DNA of 64,000 bases from Robiginitomaculum sp. (GCA_016765135.1 JAESQN010000011.1:24240-88239); one strand, 5' to 3'. Shown: positions 45,687 to 57,300, numbered from the stretch's first letter. Translations and numbers: made by a program. The notes: generated by a model not told the origin, from the sequence alone.

Positions 45687-46538
45687 ATGGCTAGTCACAC
45701 CTACGGCGAGTTACGGGTACAAGCCATAGCGGCTTTGCGAAGTTCTGGTGTGCAAGACGCGCAGATAGATGTACGCATCCTATTGTCATATGCCAGTGGA
45801 TTATCCAGCTCGGAGCTGATTATGTCCGGGCAAGACGCGGTGCCGCCGGACGTAGCTGAAAAGCTTCTAAGCTTTATAGCGCGGCGCAAAAACCAGGAGC
45901 CCGTAGCCTATATTGTCGGCGAGCAAGCGTTTTGGTCTATGGTATTTAAGCTCAACAAGCATGTCCTGATTCCGCGCCCGGAGACCGAAGGCGTGGTGGA
46001 ACAAGCTTTGGCGTTGTTGGGTAAGCAAGAAAACGCACGTATTTTGGATGTTGGTACAGGTTCGGGCGCAATCTTGATATCGCTGTTACACGAACTGCCC
46101 ACGGCCACGGGATGGGGTATTGATATTTCTGAAAACGCGCTGGAGGTGGCCCGACAAAACGCAAAGCTTTTAGGTGTTGCGAACAGATGCACTTTTGAAA
46201 CATCAGATTTCTTGCGAGACGTTCGCGGGCGTTATGATATTGTCGTTGCCAACCCACCCTACATTACAGGGGCGGCCATGCAGGCGCTTCCTCCTGATGT
46301 AGGGCTTTATGAACCGCATCTGGCCTTAAGTGGTGGCGCAGACGGTTTGAACGCCTATAAATCTATAATCAATGATCTGCCAAATGCCTTGACTGCGGGT
46401 GGGGATGTAGTGTTCGAAATCGGGTATGACCAGAAAACTACGGTCTGTAATTTGCTTGCGGATGCTGGTGCCGCCAATATCATTTGCCAACAAGATCTGG
46501 CCGGGCATGACCGGGTAATCAGTGCGACATTTTGTTAA
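45687..46538 (+). CDS. prmC: RF glutamine methyltransferase
   Basis: A 283-residue class I methyltransferase that methylates the Gln of the GGQ loop in RF1/RF2. SAM loop ILDVGTGSGAILISLL; catalytic NPPY motif in VANPPYITG near residue 190; N-terminal helical domain typical of HemK/PrmC. Follows prfA by 2 bp. Confidence 0.96.
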   Translation: MASHTYGELRVQAIAALRSSGVQDAQIDVRILLSYASGLSSSELIMSGQDAVPPDVAEKLLSFIARRKNQEPVAYIVGEQAFWSMVFKLNKHVLIPRPETEGVVEQALALLGKQENARILDVGTGSGAILISLLHELPTATGWGIDISENALEVARQNAKLLGVANRCTFETSDFLRDVRGRYDIVVANPPYITGAAMQALPPDVGLYEPHLALSGGADGLNAYKSIINDLPNALTAGGDVVFEIGYDQKTTVCNLLADAGAANIICQQDLAGHDRVISATFC

Positions 46539-46796
46539 CAATTAAATGCAAAAAAGGCTTGGACAATTGCTGACTTGCGGCTAGCTTATAGTTCAAGGTT
46601 CGCAGGCGGACATAAACATCTGCCGCACCGCAAATATTATAAGTGATATTATTACGAGATTTTATATTGAAAGCCCCCCTGTATATTGGGGATGAAATTA
46701 CAAATTTACACTGCGCACTGTCTGGCGGGGATTGGACGGAAATGCGATAATTAGAAGCCCCATACGGTATAATAATAAGTATATAAGGACTATCTT

Positions 46797-47399
46797 ATGA
46801 GTAGACGCCCGAGAGGACGCGGCCGCAAGCCACAACATAATAGCAACCACAATAAAAACCCGAATAGGTCTTTGGACAGCAATGGCCCAGACGTAAGAGT
46901 GCGCGGTTCAGCCAAGACGATTTATGACAAATACACCTCCTTGGCTCATGATGCATCTGTTTCCGGGCACAGGGTGAAAGCGGAAAGTTATTTGCAACAC
47001 GCGGAGCACTATTTCCGTATTTTGCAAGAAATTCAAGAAAAAGCCGCCGCCAAAGCCGACCTGCACCAAAAAGAACAAGCTAGGATACAGGCACAGAAGC
47101 AAGAGCAACAAGCACAAAAGCAAGAGCAGCAAGCGCAAAAACAAGAAGACCAACAAGCGCAGAAGCAAGAACAGGCTGATGAGCCACACGCAGATACGGA
47201 CGCCGGGGATAAGTCCGCCAGCCGTTCGCGTAGCTATTTGAACCGTCGCCGCCCGAATAACGGACAAGACACTGAAAGCGAAGCAAAAGAACCCAGTGAA
47301 GATGAGGCGCCCAAACCAGAAAAGCCGGTCAAAAGAAAACCCAGGAAACCTAAAGAGGCTAAACCGGTAACAGAAAACGAACCAGCAGCGGCGGAATAA
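46797..47399 (+). CDS. DUF4167 protein with Gln-rich repeats
   Basis: A 200-residue protein: RG-rich N-terminus (RRPRGRGRKPQ), the DUF4167 core (RVRGSAKTIYDKYTSLAHDA; DRVKAESYLQHAEHYFRIL-like), then a Gln/Lys/Glu repeat (QKQEQQA units) and a basic Pro/Lys tail. AAGGA lies 7 bases before the ATG. Conserved in alphaproteobacteria with unknown role; the RG tail suggests RNA binding. Confidence 0.85.
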   Translation: MSRRPRGRGRKPQHNSNHNKNPNRSLDSNGPDVRVRGSAKTIYDKYTSLAHDASVSGHRVKAESYLQHAEHYFRILQEIQEKAAAKADLHQKEQARIQAQKQEQQAQKQEQQAQKQEDQQAQKQEQADEPHADTDAGDKSASRSRSYLNRRRPNNGQDTESEAKEPSEDEAPKPEKPVKRKPRKPKEAKPVTENEPAAAE

Positions 47400-47601
47400 G
47401 CTTATTTAAACGTTTCGGCTTAGGGGCTGTCATCATCTAGAGCAGAGCATTGGTTCTCGCCTTGGTGTGTACCCACCGTCTCCTTTTGCAGGCAACCTCT
47501 TATACATTACATCCGTAGACCAACCACAAACACACCCCTTGGCGCATATTTGGGCTTTTCATATGTGCAAGCAGTCGCTATATGGCTCCCATAACCATTG
47601 G

Positions 47602-47678
47602 GGGTGAGTAGCTCAGTTGGTTAGAGCCGCCGGCTCATAACCGGCTGGTCGGGGGTTCAAGTCCCTCCTCACCCACCA
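47602..47678 (+). tRNA. tRNA with CAT anticodon (elongator Met, possibly Ile2)
   Basis: A 77-nt cloverleaf with perfect acceptor stem GGGTGAG / CTCACCC, discriminator A and encoded CCA. The anticodon arm is GCCGGCTCATAACCGGC. A paired first base pair excludes initiator tRNA. Elongator Met versus lysidine-modified Ile cannot be decided by eye. Confidence 0.95.
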
Positions 47679-47762
47679 TTGTTTGATCTCGCGGCGCGAA
47701 GAGTGCGCCTCCGATGGGGCGGCGAACGGTCGCCGGGGCGCGGTCGCACCCTTGGTTGCGGG

Positions 47763-50700
47763 TTACAATAGCGCAGTAAAATTCTCGGATTGTCTGCGCA
47801 GGAATAATCTGGCCGAGCCGCGTTTTATATCTGCTCCGATAGCATAGAGTGCGGGTACTAGAAGCAGAGTGACGAACAGGGCGAACATTACACCGAATGC
47901 CAGAGCGACCGCTACGGGAATTAGCCATTGGGCCTGAATGGAGCGTTCCATCATCAAGGGCACCAGGCCGACAAATGTGGTCAGTGAGGTGAGCAAGATC
48001 GGGCGGAAACGCCTTGTGCCAGCTTCGACCAAAGCCTGCGCCCCGTCCATGCCTTTAGCGCGGAGTTTATGCACATAATCCAACAGCACCAAATTGTCAT
48101 TCACCGCCACGCCAGCCGCCGCACTTATGCCCAGATAGGACATCAGCGACAACGGCATATCCAACATTAAATGCCCGATCATAGCCCCGGTAAAGCAAAA
48201 CGGTATCGCCGCCAATAATATCAACATCGGCTCTCCGTAGGATCTAAAAGCAATGGCGATTAGGAAGTAGGCCACACCGATAGCAATCAGCAACAGCACG
48301 CCAATTTCTTGCATAAATTCCGCCTCACCTTGCGCCTGACCAATACTACCGCGTGTTATATCCGGGTGGCGAGCATCAAAGCCATCGAAAAATTCTTCCT
48401 TTAGGATGTCGCGTATTTCGTTGATGCGTTCCGGCAAAACTTCGGCCGAGACAATGATTGCTCGTTGCCTTTCGCGGCGCAGGATCTGCGATACGCCTTT
48501 GTCAAAGCGCAAATCAGCAACCGCCGCCAAGGGCACTTCGCGACCATCACTGGTGCGGATGCGAATTTGTCCAAGAAAATCGAGGCTCTCGCGGTCAACG
48601 CTGGGATAACGCACATACACCCTTACGTCTGCACCGTCCCTTGGCAGGCGTTGAACTTCCTCGCCGAAAAACCCCTGGCGTACTTGGCGGGCCACATCAG
48701 AAGCCGTGACCCCCAAAGCTTCCGCGCCGGGCTTAAGCTCAAAGCGTACTTCGTCGGCACTGCTTTCGCTGTCATTGATGACATTGAACACACCTTCATA
48801 GGTGCGCAGCTTTGCCATGAGGTCATCTGCCGCCGCACCAAGTGCCTCCATGTCTTTCGAATTTAGAACATACTGTATAGCCGGGTCGCTATTATTACCT
48901 GTGTAGCTCACTTCTATTTTCTCGGCGTCCGGAACTTCCCCGATGAGCGTTCGCAAACGGTCAGCAGTTTCCTTGGCGGTTAAAGTCCGGGTTTCCGGCG
49001 GTACGAGTTTGATCAGCGCCAACACTTCATTGTCCCTTGACCTTGTGTACCAGTTTTCAATCAATTTACCCGCGCCGTCAGTGCTTTCATTGATCTCTTT
49101 CACCAAGGCCTCTTCAGCGATTTGTATTTGCTTTAAAACCTGTAGCGTGCGCGAATAGGGTGTACCTTCTGGCAACTCGACCGTGATCGAGATTTGATCG
49201 GATTCGCTTTCGGGCATAAATGATGTTTTGACAATACCGTTGGTCAACAGCCCTATGGATAAAATCATGGCTCCTAAAAACCCTGCGGCAGTTAAATATC
49301 TCCGGCGCAAGACGGTTATCATTACGGGGCGGTAAATATGTTCCGCCGCCCACACCAGGCTACGCGCCAAGCGGGTTTGCAATCTGGTTAAAGGGTTTTT
49401 GGGATTGACGGGTTTAAGATGTGACAAATGTGCGGGCAATATCAACAGACTTTCGATCAATGAAAATGTCAGGGCGAAAATCACCACTAGGGAGATAGCC
49501 CTGGTAAACTCGCGGATATCTCCCGAGACAAACATCCACGGCGCGAAAAATATCATGGTGGTTAGCACGGCAAATATCACTGGCTTAACCACCATATTTG
49601 CCCCGCCCACGGCGGCTTCAAGCCCCGTCTCGCCCGCCTCGGTTCGCGCATGTATAGCCTCGCCGACAATAATGGCATCGTCCACGATAACTCCGAGCAC
49701 TAGCAAGAACGCGAATGTGGAAATCATATTAAACGAGACGCCGTTCATGGGCAGCAAGGCCAGCCCGCCAGCAAATGCGACCGCGATACCAACCGCCACC
49801 CAAAAAGCGATGATCGGGCGCAAAAACAAGAGCAACATAATGAACACCAATAAAAGCCCCATGGCAAAATTTGAGCCGATGGTATTGATGCGTCCTTCAT
49901 AAGAAACAGAGGCATCGTTCCACAAAACCATGCTGATACCCGGCGGCAAATCGTCTGCGTTTTCGGTAACATATTTGCGTACACCTTCAGCCATTTTTAC
50001 AATGTCCATTTGGGGGCCGCTCATGACTTGCACCAATATCGTATGCTCCCCATTGACCGTGGCCATGAGATTGACCTGCTCGAACCCGTCGATGACCTCG
50101 GCAATATCGCGCACCCTGATCACGGCACCACCGGGTTGTTGCAAGACAACTATATTTTCAAATTCCTCGCGGGTATCGGCCAGGTTTCTGGTACGCAATT
50201 GCACATTACCAACACCTGTGCGCACCGTTCCCGACGACGCATTCACCGATGTTGCCCGCACGGCTCTTGCTACCTGATCAAGGGTAATGCCGTAGGATTT
50301 AAGGGCCGTTTCGGAGACTTCAATGGAAACTTCCTCGCCGCGCACACCAAACAAATTGACCGCAGGGACATGAGGCAAAAGGGCGATTTCGCGGCGGATT
50401 TTCTCCGCCGTGCGTTTGAGCAGACGCTCGTCCACATCGCCCGATACAGCGACACGCATCATTTCGTCTTGGTTTGCAAACTGGCTGATAACAGGTGGTT
50501 GCGCAGCTGCTGGGAATGTGCTGATTGAATCGACCCGGCGTTTGATGTCCTGAAGAAAGGCGGCTTTGTCCAGGCCTTGTTTGCCTATGATAAACAAAAC
50601 GCCATTGCCTTCACCAGCCACCGCCCAAAGCCTGTCAATACCGTTAACTTGGGCAACGGCTTCTTCCAGACGCACGACGATTTGCTCCTCAATATCTTGC

Positions 50701-50870
50701 GGGGAAGCACCTACCCATGTGACATTGACGCGGGCGCCGGAAAACTCAATATAAGGATCCAATTCTCGTTCTATCGAAAAGAAACTGACAATCCCGCCGA
50801 TCAGGATCATGAACATAAGGAGATTGGCGGCGACTTTGTTACCCGCCCACCAAGAGATTATAGTGTTCAT
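47763..50870 (-). CDS. RND-family efflux pump, inner-membrane subunit
   Basis: A 1035-residue AcrB/MexF-like transporter (length typical) with twelve membrane helices. First helix NLLMFMILIGGIVSFFSI, two large periplasmic loops, helix 4 with GVIVDDAIIVGEAIHAR carrying the proton-relay Asp pair, and helix 10-11 ISAAAGVAVNDNLVLLDYVH. Its start overlaps the adaptor gene by four bases. The sequence is of the broad HAE-1-like branch seen in environmental proteobacteria; substrate unknown. No outer-membrane TolC partner is encoded here. Confidence 0.95.
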   Translation of the reverse strand: MNTIISWWAGNKVAANLLMFMILIGGIVSFFSIERELDPYIEFSGARVNVTWVGASPQDIEEQIVVRLEEAVAQVNGIDRLWAVAGEGNGVLFIIGKQGLDKAAFLQDIKRRVDSISTFPAAAQPPVISQFANQDEMMRVAVSGDVDERLLKRTAEKIRREIALLPHVPAVNLFGVRGEEVSIEVSETALKSYGITLDQVARAVRATSVNASSGTVRTGVGNVQLRTRNLADTREEFENIVVLQQPGGAVIRVRDIAEVIDGFEQVNLMATVNGEHTILVQVMSGPQMDIVKMAEGVRKYVTENADDLPPGISMVLWNDASVSYEGRINTIGSNFAMGLLLVFIMLLLFLRPIIAFWVAVGIAVAFAGGLALLPMNGVSFNMISTFAFLLVLGVIVDDAIIVGEAIHARTEAGETGLEAAVGGANMVVKPVIFAVLTTMIFFAPWMFVSGDIREFTRAISLVVIFALTFSLIESLLILPAHLSHLKPVNPKNPLTRLQTRLARSLVWAAEHIYRPVMITVLRRRYLTAAGFLGAMILSIGLLTNGIVKTSFMPESESDQISITVELPEGTPYSRTLQVLKQIQIAEEALVKEINESTDGAGKLIENWYTRSRDNEVLALIKLVPPETRTLTAKETADRLRTLIGEVPDAEKIEVSYTGNNSDPAIQYVLNSKDMEALGAAADDLMAKLRTYEGVFNVINDSESSADEVRFELKPGAEALGVTASDVARQVRQGFFGEEVQRLPRDGADVRVYVRYPSVDRESLDFLGQIRIRTSDGREVPLAAVADLRFDKGVSQILRRERQRAIIVSAEVLPERINEIRDILKEEFFDGFDARHPDITRGSIGQAQGEAEFMQEIGVLLLIAIGVAYFLIAIAFRSYGEPMLILLAAIPFCFTGAMIGHLMLDMPLSLMSYLGISAAAGVAVNDNLVLLDYVHKLRAKGMDGAQALVEAGTRRFRPILLTSLTTFVGLVPLMMERSIQAQWLIPVAVALAFGVMFALFVTLLLVPALYAIGADIKRGSARLFLRRQSENFTALL

Positions 50871-52150
50871 GGCCCCATCTCCCTATCATTTGGCTCCCCA
50901 GCCTCTGTCCCCTCAGAGGTATCATGAAAGTTTGCGATCTCGATTTTCATGCCTTCGGCGACCCCGCGTATGGGTGAGGTGATGACCCGTTCTCCCGATG
51001 ACAAACCGTCTGTTATCACCACCATTTCACGGGTGGAGGACGCGACATTTACCGTGCGCAAGGACAATGTGTTGTCGCTGTTGGCTATGTAAACAATATC
51101 CGTACCGCGCAAGGCGGTGCGCGGGACTACAATGCTGTTTTCAACCTGCCGGCCGGCAATTTTTACGCTAACAAACAGGCCCGCCGCTAACGGTACGCCG
51201 TTATCAGCACCTTTTCCGTAAGGGTCGTCCACTTGCACATATCCGAACAAGACCCGAGTTGTTGGATCGTAACTGGATGAGGTGCGGGTAATGCGGCCAT
51301 GCCAAATGCGCGGCACGCCGGCCACGACCGCGCTTAATTCAGCCTTTGGCCCCGGCTGTGATTTGGAAGCTATAAACCCGATACCAAGCCCAAGCCTGGA
51401 CATATCAGTGTCGGTCAAAGGCAATCTTATCTCGGCAACATCTACGGCGAAAATGCGGCCGATATTTTGCCCTGGCGAAAGTGTGTCGCCCGTGCTGACC
51501 AGTCTTTCACTGACGCGCCCGTCAAATGGTGCGCGTAGTACGGTGCGAGATTGTTGTAATTTGGCCTCGCCGAGCGCGGCTTGGGCGGCGGCGATGCGGG
51601 CTTTGGCTTCGGCCATTTGCGGTTTGCGCAAGGTGAGGGGTGAAGCTTCTCCCTGACCTAAATCTTCCCAGTCGCGCCTGGCAATATCGGATTCGGATAT
51701 TTCGCGGGTCAGGACGGTTTGCGCCTGCGCCACATTTGCTTCGGCCTGTGTAACCCGTAAATCATATTCGGCGGATTCGAGACGCATCAGCACATCACCG
51801 CGCCTAAACCGCCCTCCTTCCAAAAATCCCGGTGCCAGCCAATTGACACGCCCGCCAACCTGGGCCGCGAAATCTATCCCTGTACGCGGACGCACTTCGC
51901 CCTGGGAGTTGACATAGAGCGCCACCGGGCGAGCCTGCGCATAAACCGTCACCACAGGTGTAGAGCGGGGCGGCTCGTCCTTGGTTTCCGGTTTGGGTTT
52001 GAACATGCCCATCATCATTACGCCAACCAATGCCCCGAGCAGAACAAGTAATGGTAATATGAATTTCAAAGAGCGCCGCAATAGGCCAGGTTTACGGCGT
52101 ACAGATGTTTCACCGTTTTGGCTGGATTTAATATCTTCCGGATATGTCAT
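50867..52150 (-). CDS. RND periplasmic adaptor (membrane fusion protein)
   Basis: A 427-residue adaptor: one N-terminal membrane helix (FILPLLVLLGALVGVMMMGMF), lipoyl halves (GEVRPRTGIDFAAQVGGRVNWLAPG in pieces; RTVLRAPFDGRVSERLVSTGDTLSPGQ in pieces), a helical hairpin and barrel domains. AGAGG precedes the ATG. Translationally coupled to the pump gene. Confidence 0.94.
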   Translation of the reverse strand: MTYPEDIKSSQNGETSVRRKPGLLRRSLKFILPLLVLLGALVGVMMMGMFKPKPETKDEPPRSTPVVTVYAQARPVALYVNSQGEVRPRTGIDFAAQVGGRVNWLAPGFLEGGRFRRGDVLMRLESAEYDLRVTQAEANVAQAQTVLTREISESDIARRDWEDLGQGEASPLTLRKPQMAEAKARIAAAQAALGEAKLQQSRTVLRAPFDGRVSERLVSTGDTLSPGQNIGRIFAVDVAEIRLPLTDTDMSRLGLGIGFIASKSQPGPKAELSAVVAGVPRIWHGRITRTSSSYDPTTRVLFGYVQVDDPYGKGADNGVPLAAGLFVSVKIAGRQVENSIVVPRTALRGTDIVYIANSDNTLSLRTVNVASSTREMVVITDGLSSGERVITSPIRGVAEGMKIEIANFHDTSEGTEAGEPNDREMGP

Positions 52151-52202
52151 ATGACCTCTTTGTTATCGATTCCGTTTATCTATAGCCTATTATTATCGTA
52201 AA

Positions 52203-52219
52203 TCAATAATTATTATTGA
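52203..52219. promoter_or_regulatory. Palindromic operator upstream of the RND operon
   Basis: TCAATAAT-T-ATTATTGA, a perfect 8-bp dyad in an AT-rich region 53 bp before the adaptor start. Efflux operons are often controlled by TetR/MarR repressors through such sites; no regulator gene is adjacent. Confidence 0.5.
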
Positions 52220-52406
52220 ATAACAATAAAATAATCTCGATTATCGGCATTGTTTGCGGCATTTTTATGCCGATTTATCGCGACAGCATAAAAGACAGCA
52301 CTCTTCAAACATTGTTAAACACTGGCTGTCACAATCAGCCGCACATTATATGGACAGTGACATCCCTGTTCTGTCCCCGCACCATAGAGACTTGAAAGAG
52401 GTTATT

Positions 52407-52883
52407 ATGTATCGTAAATTATTCTGCACATTGATGCTTGGCGTCGCCACATTTTCAACATCTGCTGTCGCGCTTACGGCAACACAAACCGTTGAACGTG
52501 AAGTTATTATCCGCCATGCGGACGGCACGCAAACCGTAACGCTTGAACGCGCCGACAAAGTAATACCTGGAGACAAGGTTGTTTATTCGCTCAATTATTT
52601 TAATGATGAAGCCGAACCGGCCGAAAACATCATATTGGTCATGCCTATTCCCAATGAAGTGAAATATCTGGACGGTAGCGCCGAGCTAGACAGCGTCAAA
52701 ACCACATATTCCGTGGACGCCGGGCAAACCTATGCGGATCGAGCAGAGCTTAGGGTGACACTTACAAACGGCACAAGCCGGGTGGCAAGTGCTGATGACA
52801 TCACACATATCCGTTGGGCCGTTACAACTGCGATTGCGCCGGAAACTGGCGGAAAGCTCTCGTTTAGCGGGCGTTTGAAGTAA
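52407..52883 (+). CDS. Secreted DUF11-type repeat protein
   Basis: A 158-residue protein with signal peptide (FCTLMLGVATFSTSAVA) and one DUF11-like beta domain (ADKVIPGDKVVYSLNYFNDEAEPAENIILVMPIP in pieces; ITHIRWAVTTAIAPETGG). The start at 52407 has AAAGAGG upstream; an in-frame ATG at 52254 is 51 codons further and lacks a site. First of three consecutive secreted DUF11 proteins. Confidence 0.82.
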   Translation: MYRKLFCTLMLGVATFSTSAVALTATQTVEREVIIRHADGTQTVTLERADKVIPGDKVVYSLNYFNDEAEPAENIILVMPIPNEVKYLDGSAELDSVKTTYSVDAGQTYADRAELRVTLTNGTSRVASADDITHIRWAVTTAIAPETGGKLSFSGRLK

Positions 52884-53092
52884 ATGCTGCACACATTTTG
52901 CTATCTAGCAGGGGTAATGGTTTTTTAATAATTTATTATTTTTAATAGTAAAAAATGAGGCGTTTTGGTAAATTAAGATTTTTTTTACCATGCCAATAAG
53001 AACGCCCTTAACCATTTTCCCTTAATAAACGACCATCTTAACTACAAGAAGGCACGTGGGAACAACCTTCACAACAAAAAGGAAAGTGGGTA

Positions 53093-54220
53093 ATGACTAA
53101 ACTAAAAACGATAACCAAAGGATTGCTGGGAGCTTCCGCAATTTCTTTATTTGCAGCGACAAACGCATTTGCAGCTGGAACTGCGGCTGGTACAAATGTG
53201 GAAAACACATTTACACTGAACTATAATGTATCTGGTACACCTCAGACACAAATTGACAATACGGGATCACCAACCGAGTTTACGGTTGACCGTTTGGTCG
53301 ATTTGACCGTTGCCAGTAGTGGTGACACCAGTGTGGCACCCGGTGCACTGGATCAGGAACTGGTGTTTACTGTTACCAATAACGGTAATGATGAGCAGGC
53401 CTATAGCTTTGTGCTGGTTAATGAAACTGGCGATATATTTAACACTGGCGGGTTTAATATCACTTATTACCTGGACAATGGTACGGGTGGTGTCTGTGAT
53501 GCTACAGATTTAGCGGGTACCCCAAACCCATACACGCCAGGCAGTGGTCTCGCTAGTATTGATATTTTAGCGGATGGTGTGTTTTGTGTTGTCGTTGATG
53601 GCGACATTCCGACCGAATCCGCTCCAAGCGTACCTCTAGTCGATACGAACACCTCGTTGATCTCTCTTTTAGCTGACACGCTAGAGCCAGGTGCTCCTGG
53701 TGTGGCAGGTACAGTAGTTATAGCCGACGCAGGCGTTAATACTTTGACGGGGCCAGCCGAGAACGTGCTGGCTGACGGTACTGGTTCTACAGCTGCTGAT
53801 CTTGACTTTCAAGGTGACCATTCTGCATCAGGTTCATATATTGTTGCATCTGCTGATTTGACGGCGGCCAAAGCTGTGAGCATATTTACGCAAGACGGTT
53901 CTGGTTGTTCTGTTTTTCCCGGCGCACCTGGTGGTGGTGATCAATATTCCGTACCTGGAGCTTGTGTGGAATATGTAATTACTGTGGAAAATACCGGCGC
54001 ATCGGCTTCTGCTACCGGTATTGTTATCGCAGATATTCTGCCGGACAGCCTGACATTCATCAATGCAACACCAAGTGGTTTTGGGGGCGGCACATTCAAT
54101 CAGCCAACCCCAAGTACATCCTGTGACGGTACAGCGGGAACATGTGAAGTGGAGCTTGATGGTGCAACACTGGGCGCTGGTGTAACAGGCACAATTACGA
54201 TCCGAGCTTTGATTAAGTAG
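53093..54220 (+). CDS. Secreted DUF11 protein
   Basis: A 375-residue protein with signal peptide (ATNAFA), Thr/Asn/Gly-rich beta repeats (ENTFTLNYNVSGTPQ; LVFTVTNNGNDEQAYSF) and a C-terminal DUF11 domain (CVEYVITVENTGASASATG; IVIADILPDSLTFINATPS). Such domains form extracellular stalks. GGAAAG precedes the ATG; 209 AT-rich bp separate it from the previous gene. Ends 126 bp before the giant DUF11 gene. Confidence 0.82.
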   Translation: MTKLKTITKGLLGASAISLFAATNAFAAGTAAGTNVENTFTLNYNVSGTPQTQIDNTGSPTEFTVDRLVDLTVASSGDTSVAPGALDQELVFTVTNNGNDEQAYSFVLVNETGDIFNTGGFNITYYLDNGTGGVCDATDLAGTPNPYTPGSGLASIDILADGVFCVVVDGDIPTESAPSVPLVDTNTSLISLLADTLEPGAPGVAGTVVIADAGVNTLTGPAENVLADGTGSTAADLDFQGDHSASGSYIVASADLTAAKAVSIFTQDGSGCSVFPGAPGGGDQYSVPGACVEYVITVENTGASASATGIVIADILPDSLTFINATPSGFGGGTFNQPTPSTSCDGTAGTCEVELDGATLGAGVTGTITIRALIK

Positions 54221-54346
54221 CTCATACAATCTAGACCCGCAGCATTTTAACGTGCTACGGGTCACAAGAATCAACTAAACTAAAGCCTCAAATAAACTCG
54301 GCACCAAATCCTGGATTTGGTGACATGGGTGAGGTGTGGGACAAGA

Positions 54347-57300
54347 ATGGTGAACAAGTATATCTTATTGTGGGTAAGATGTTCGGTGGTTATTGCTTTG
54401 ATGTTAAGTGGGTTAACCGCTAACATCGCAAGTGCAGCAACTCTCGGGCAGACAGTTACCAATATCGCCTCCGTCAGCTATGAGCAGCCGGACGGAGAGC
54501 CTGTAACTGTGCTTACCAATGCGGCTGAGTTCGTCATTGAAGCGGCCCGCACACAATCAACAATCGAATTTTTCCGCTATGCGCCTAACGCCCCTGAAGC
54601 GCTCAGTGTGCAGCTTAACGGCGCAGATTATGCACCAAATGGCCAAATTGCTGGCCCATTTATAGCCATGCCAGCCCCGGAGCGCACTACTGGCGTGCTT
54701 TTAAAACCTGAGGCCCCCGTTTCTTTGACGTCAGCCACAACTTATTTCTCCGGTGAATTGATGTTTGTACGGGTAGAAGATTTGGGACAAAATGGTGACC
54801 CGTCCAGTATTGAAACAATTGTGGTTACTATCCAAACGGCTGAAAGTGATGAGGTTACATTGCGTTTGTACGAATCCGGTGAAGATACAGGCCAGTTTTG
54901 GGCTTGGGTCCCGTCCAGCCGTGATCAAACGGCCACAAATGATCCGGTTTTGACGACGCCTTCCGGAACGTTGATAACGGCTACTTATGTTGACAGTTTT
55001 GATGCGACCGAAGTTTCGGTTGATACGGCCCTTGTCGATCCTTATGGCCGCGTCTTTAACGGTATTACCGGAGAATTTGTTGATAATGCCCGCGTCACAT
55101 TGATAGATGTGCAAACCGGACAACCTGCGGATATATTTGGTATTGATGGCCGATCCAGCTATCCCAGTAGTGTCATGTCAGGGCAAGATGTTACGGATGC
55201 AGGCGGGCTGGTATATGCCATGCGTCCTGGTGAATTTCGCTTCCCCCTTATACCACGCGGTGAATATTTTGTCCGGGTCGAGCCACCGGAAGGTTTCAGT
55301 TTTGCCTCCTCGGGAACCCCGGCGGATTTTGTCAATTTAACCAATGCACCATTTGTCATTGAAACAGCAGCTTCTTACGGGGGTAATTTTATGCTGGGCA
55401 TTTCCGGGCCTCTTAGTTTCGACATCCCTCTGGACGCTGAAACAGATTTTGTCCTGGCGAAAACATCGGATATCCGTTTTGGTGATGTGGGCGATTTCAT
55501 CCCCTATACGGTCACCATAGAAAACCGGGGCAGTGCTGGATCAACCGTGGTGGTAATCGATACACTGCCGCGTGGTTTCAGATATGTTAGAGGCACTGCC
55601 AAGCTGGACGCCCAGAGCATTGCGGATCCAAATATTTCGCAAAACGGTGGCCAAATGACATTTAGGCCCGGCGTTTTGCGTGTTGGTGAAACTTTCACTT
55701 TAAATTATGTTCTGCAAATCGGTGCAGGGGCTGGCACTGGCGAAGCAATCAATACGATTGTCGCTCGCGACGGTAATGGTGCCGATATATCAAATATTGC
55801 CCATGCCACCATCACCCTGCGCGAAGATTTACTACGCTCCACCAGTACTTTGGTCGGGCGGGTCGCCGAGCAAGCCTGTGATGGTGACGCGGGTTGGGCC
55901 AGAGAAATCCAAGAAGGCAAAGGAGTTGCCGGGGTGCGGCTTTATATGGAAACTGGTGCCTATGCTATCACTGACGAAGATGGGCTTTATAATTTCGGCG
56001 GTCTAAGAACCGGCACCCATGTCGTGCAGATCGATACGGAAACCTTGCCCACAGGCTATGAGGTTATGACATGTGAGGAAAACAGCCGCTATGCTGGTAG
56101 CGCGATTTCACAATTTGTTGAGATCAAAGGCGGCGGGCTGTGGCGCGCAAACTTCTATCTCAAGAGAAACGGCGAAGCGTTGGTAGATGATAAAGAAATT
56201 TTGTTCAATGACCGTACCGAATACAAAAACTTTGATGCGGCCTGGTTGGATACACAAACGCCGGATGCAGATTGGGTCTATCCAAGCCCGGACCGCACCC
56301 CCTCCATCCCGTCCGTCAATATTGGTATCAAGCATGCGCCAGGGCATAAGGTTTCACTTATCTTGAACGGCAAAAAAGTCGCCCAGGAAAATTTTGAAGC
56401 TCGCGACAGTAATAGCACCCGCACGGTAATGTTAAGCCGCTGGCGCGGTGTTGACATTCTTGAAGGCGACAACCGTTTTAAGGCCGTGTTTAAGGACGAA
56501 CTTGGCAAGGTCGTCAAGACGCTCACACGCAATATCCATTATGTGAAAAACATTGCCCGCGCCACTGCTCTGCCCGACCAATCTATACTGGTCGCCGACG
56601 GTCGGACACCACCCGTCTTGGCCGTGCGTCTTGAAGACGAAGCCGGACGCCCGGTCCATGCGGGCCGTATTGCCCAAATCGATATTCCGGCTCCTTACAT
56701 CCTGTACAATAAAAGCCGTCTTGAAGGTGCGGAAGAATTGGTCTCCCCCAATTCAGCCCGCGCTAATATCATGGCTGGCCCGGACGGTATCGCCCGCATC
56801 GAGTTGGAGCCAACCTTGCAAACCGGCAAAGTCACTATTGTTGTCACCTTGGATAATGGTCGCAAGTTGGAACTCTTTATGTATCTGGAGCCAGAAAAGC
56901 GCGACTGGATCATTGTCGGTTTGGCCGAGGGCAGTGCCGCCTATAACAGACTCAAAAATAAATCCGTAGCCCTGGCATCAGGTGCGGCGGAAGATCTGGT
57001 GACAGACGGTCGGGTTGCATTTTTCGCCAAAGGTCTGATCAAAGGCAATTGGCTTTTGACCTTGGCCGTAGACACCGACAAGCGCCGGGGCACACGCGAC
57101 GGGGATTTCAGAACCGAGATAGACCCCAACGCCTATTATACACTTTATGGTGATCGTTCCTATAATGCCTATGAAGCCGCTTCACGTTACCCGGTTTATA
57201 TCAAGCTGGAAAAGCGGAGCTTCTATGCCATGTTCGGAGATTTTTCCACCAATATAACCGAGGGGAAATTAACCCGCTATAACCGCCATTTGTCTGGTAT

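Noticed and set aside
47602..47678. Initiator tRNA-fMet
   Set aside because: The first acceptor pair is G-C; initiators have an unpaired position 1/72.
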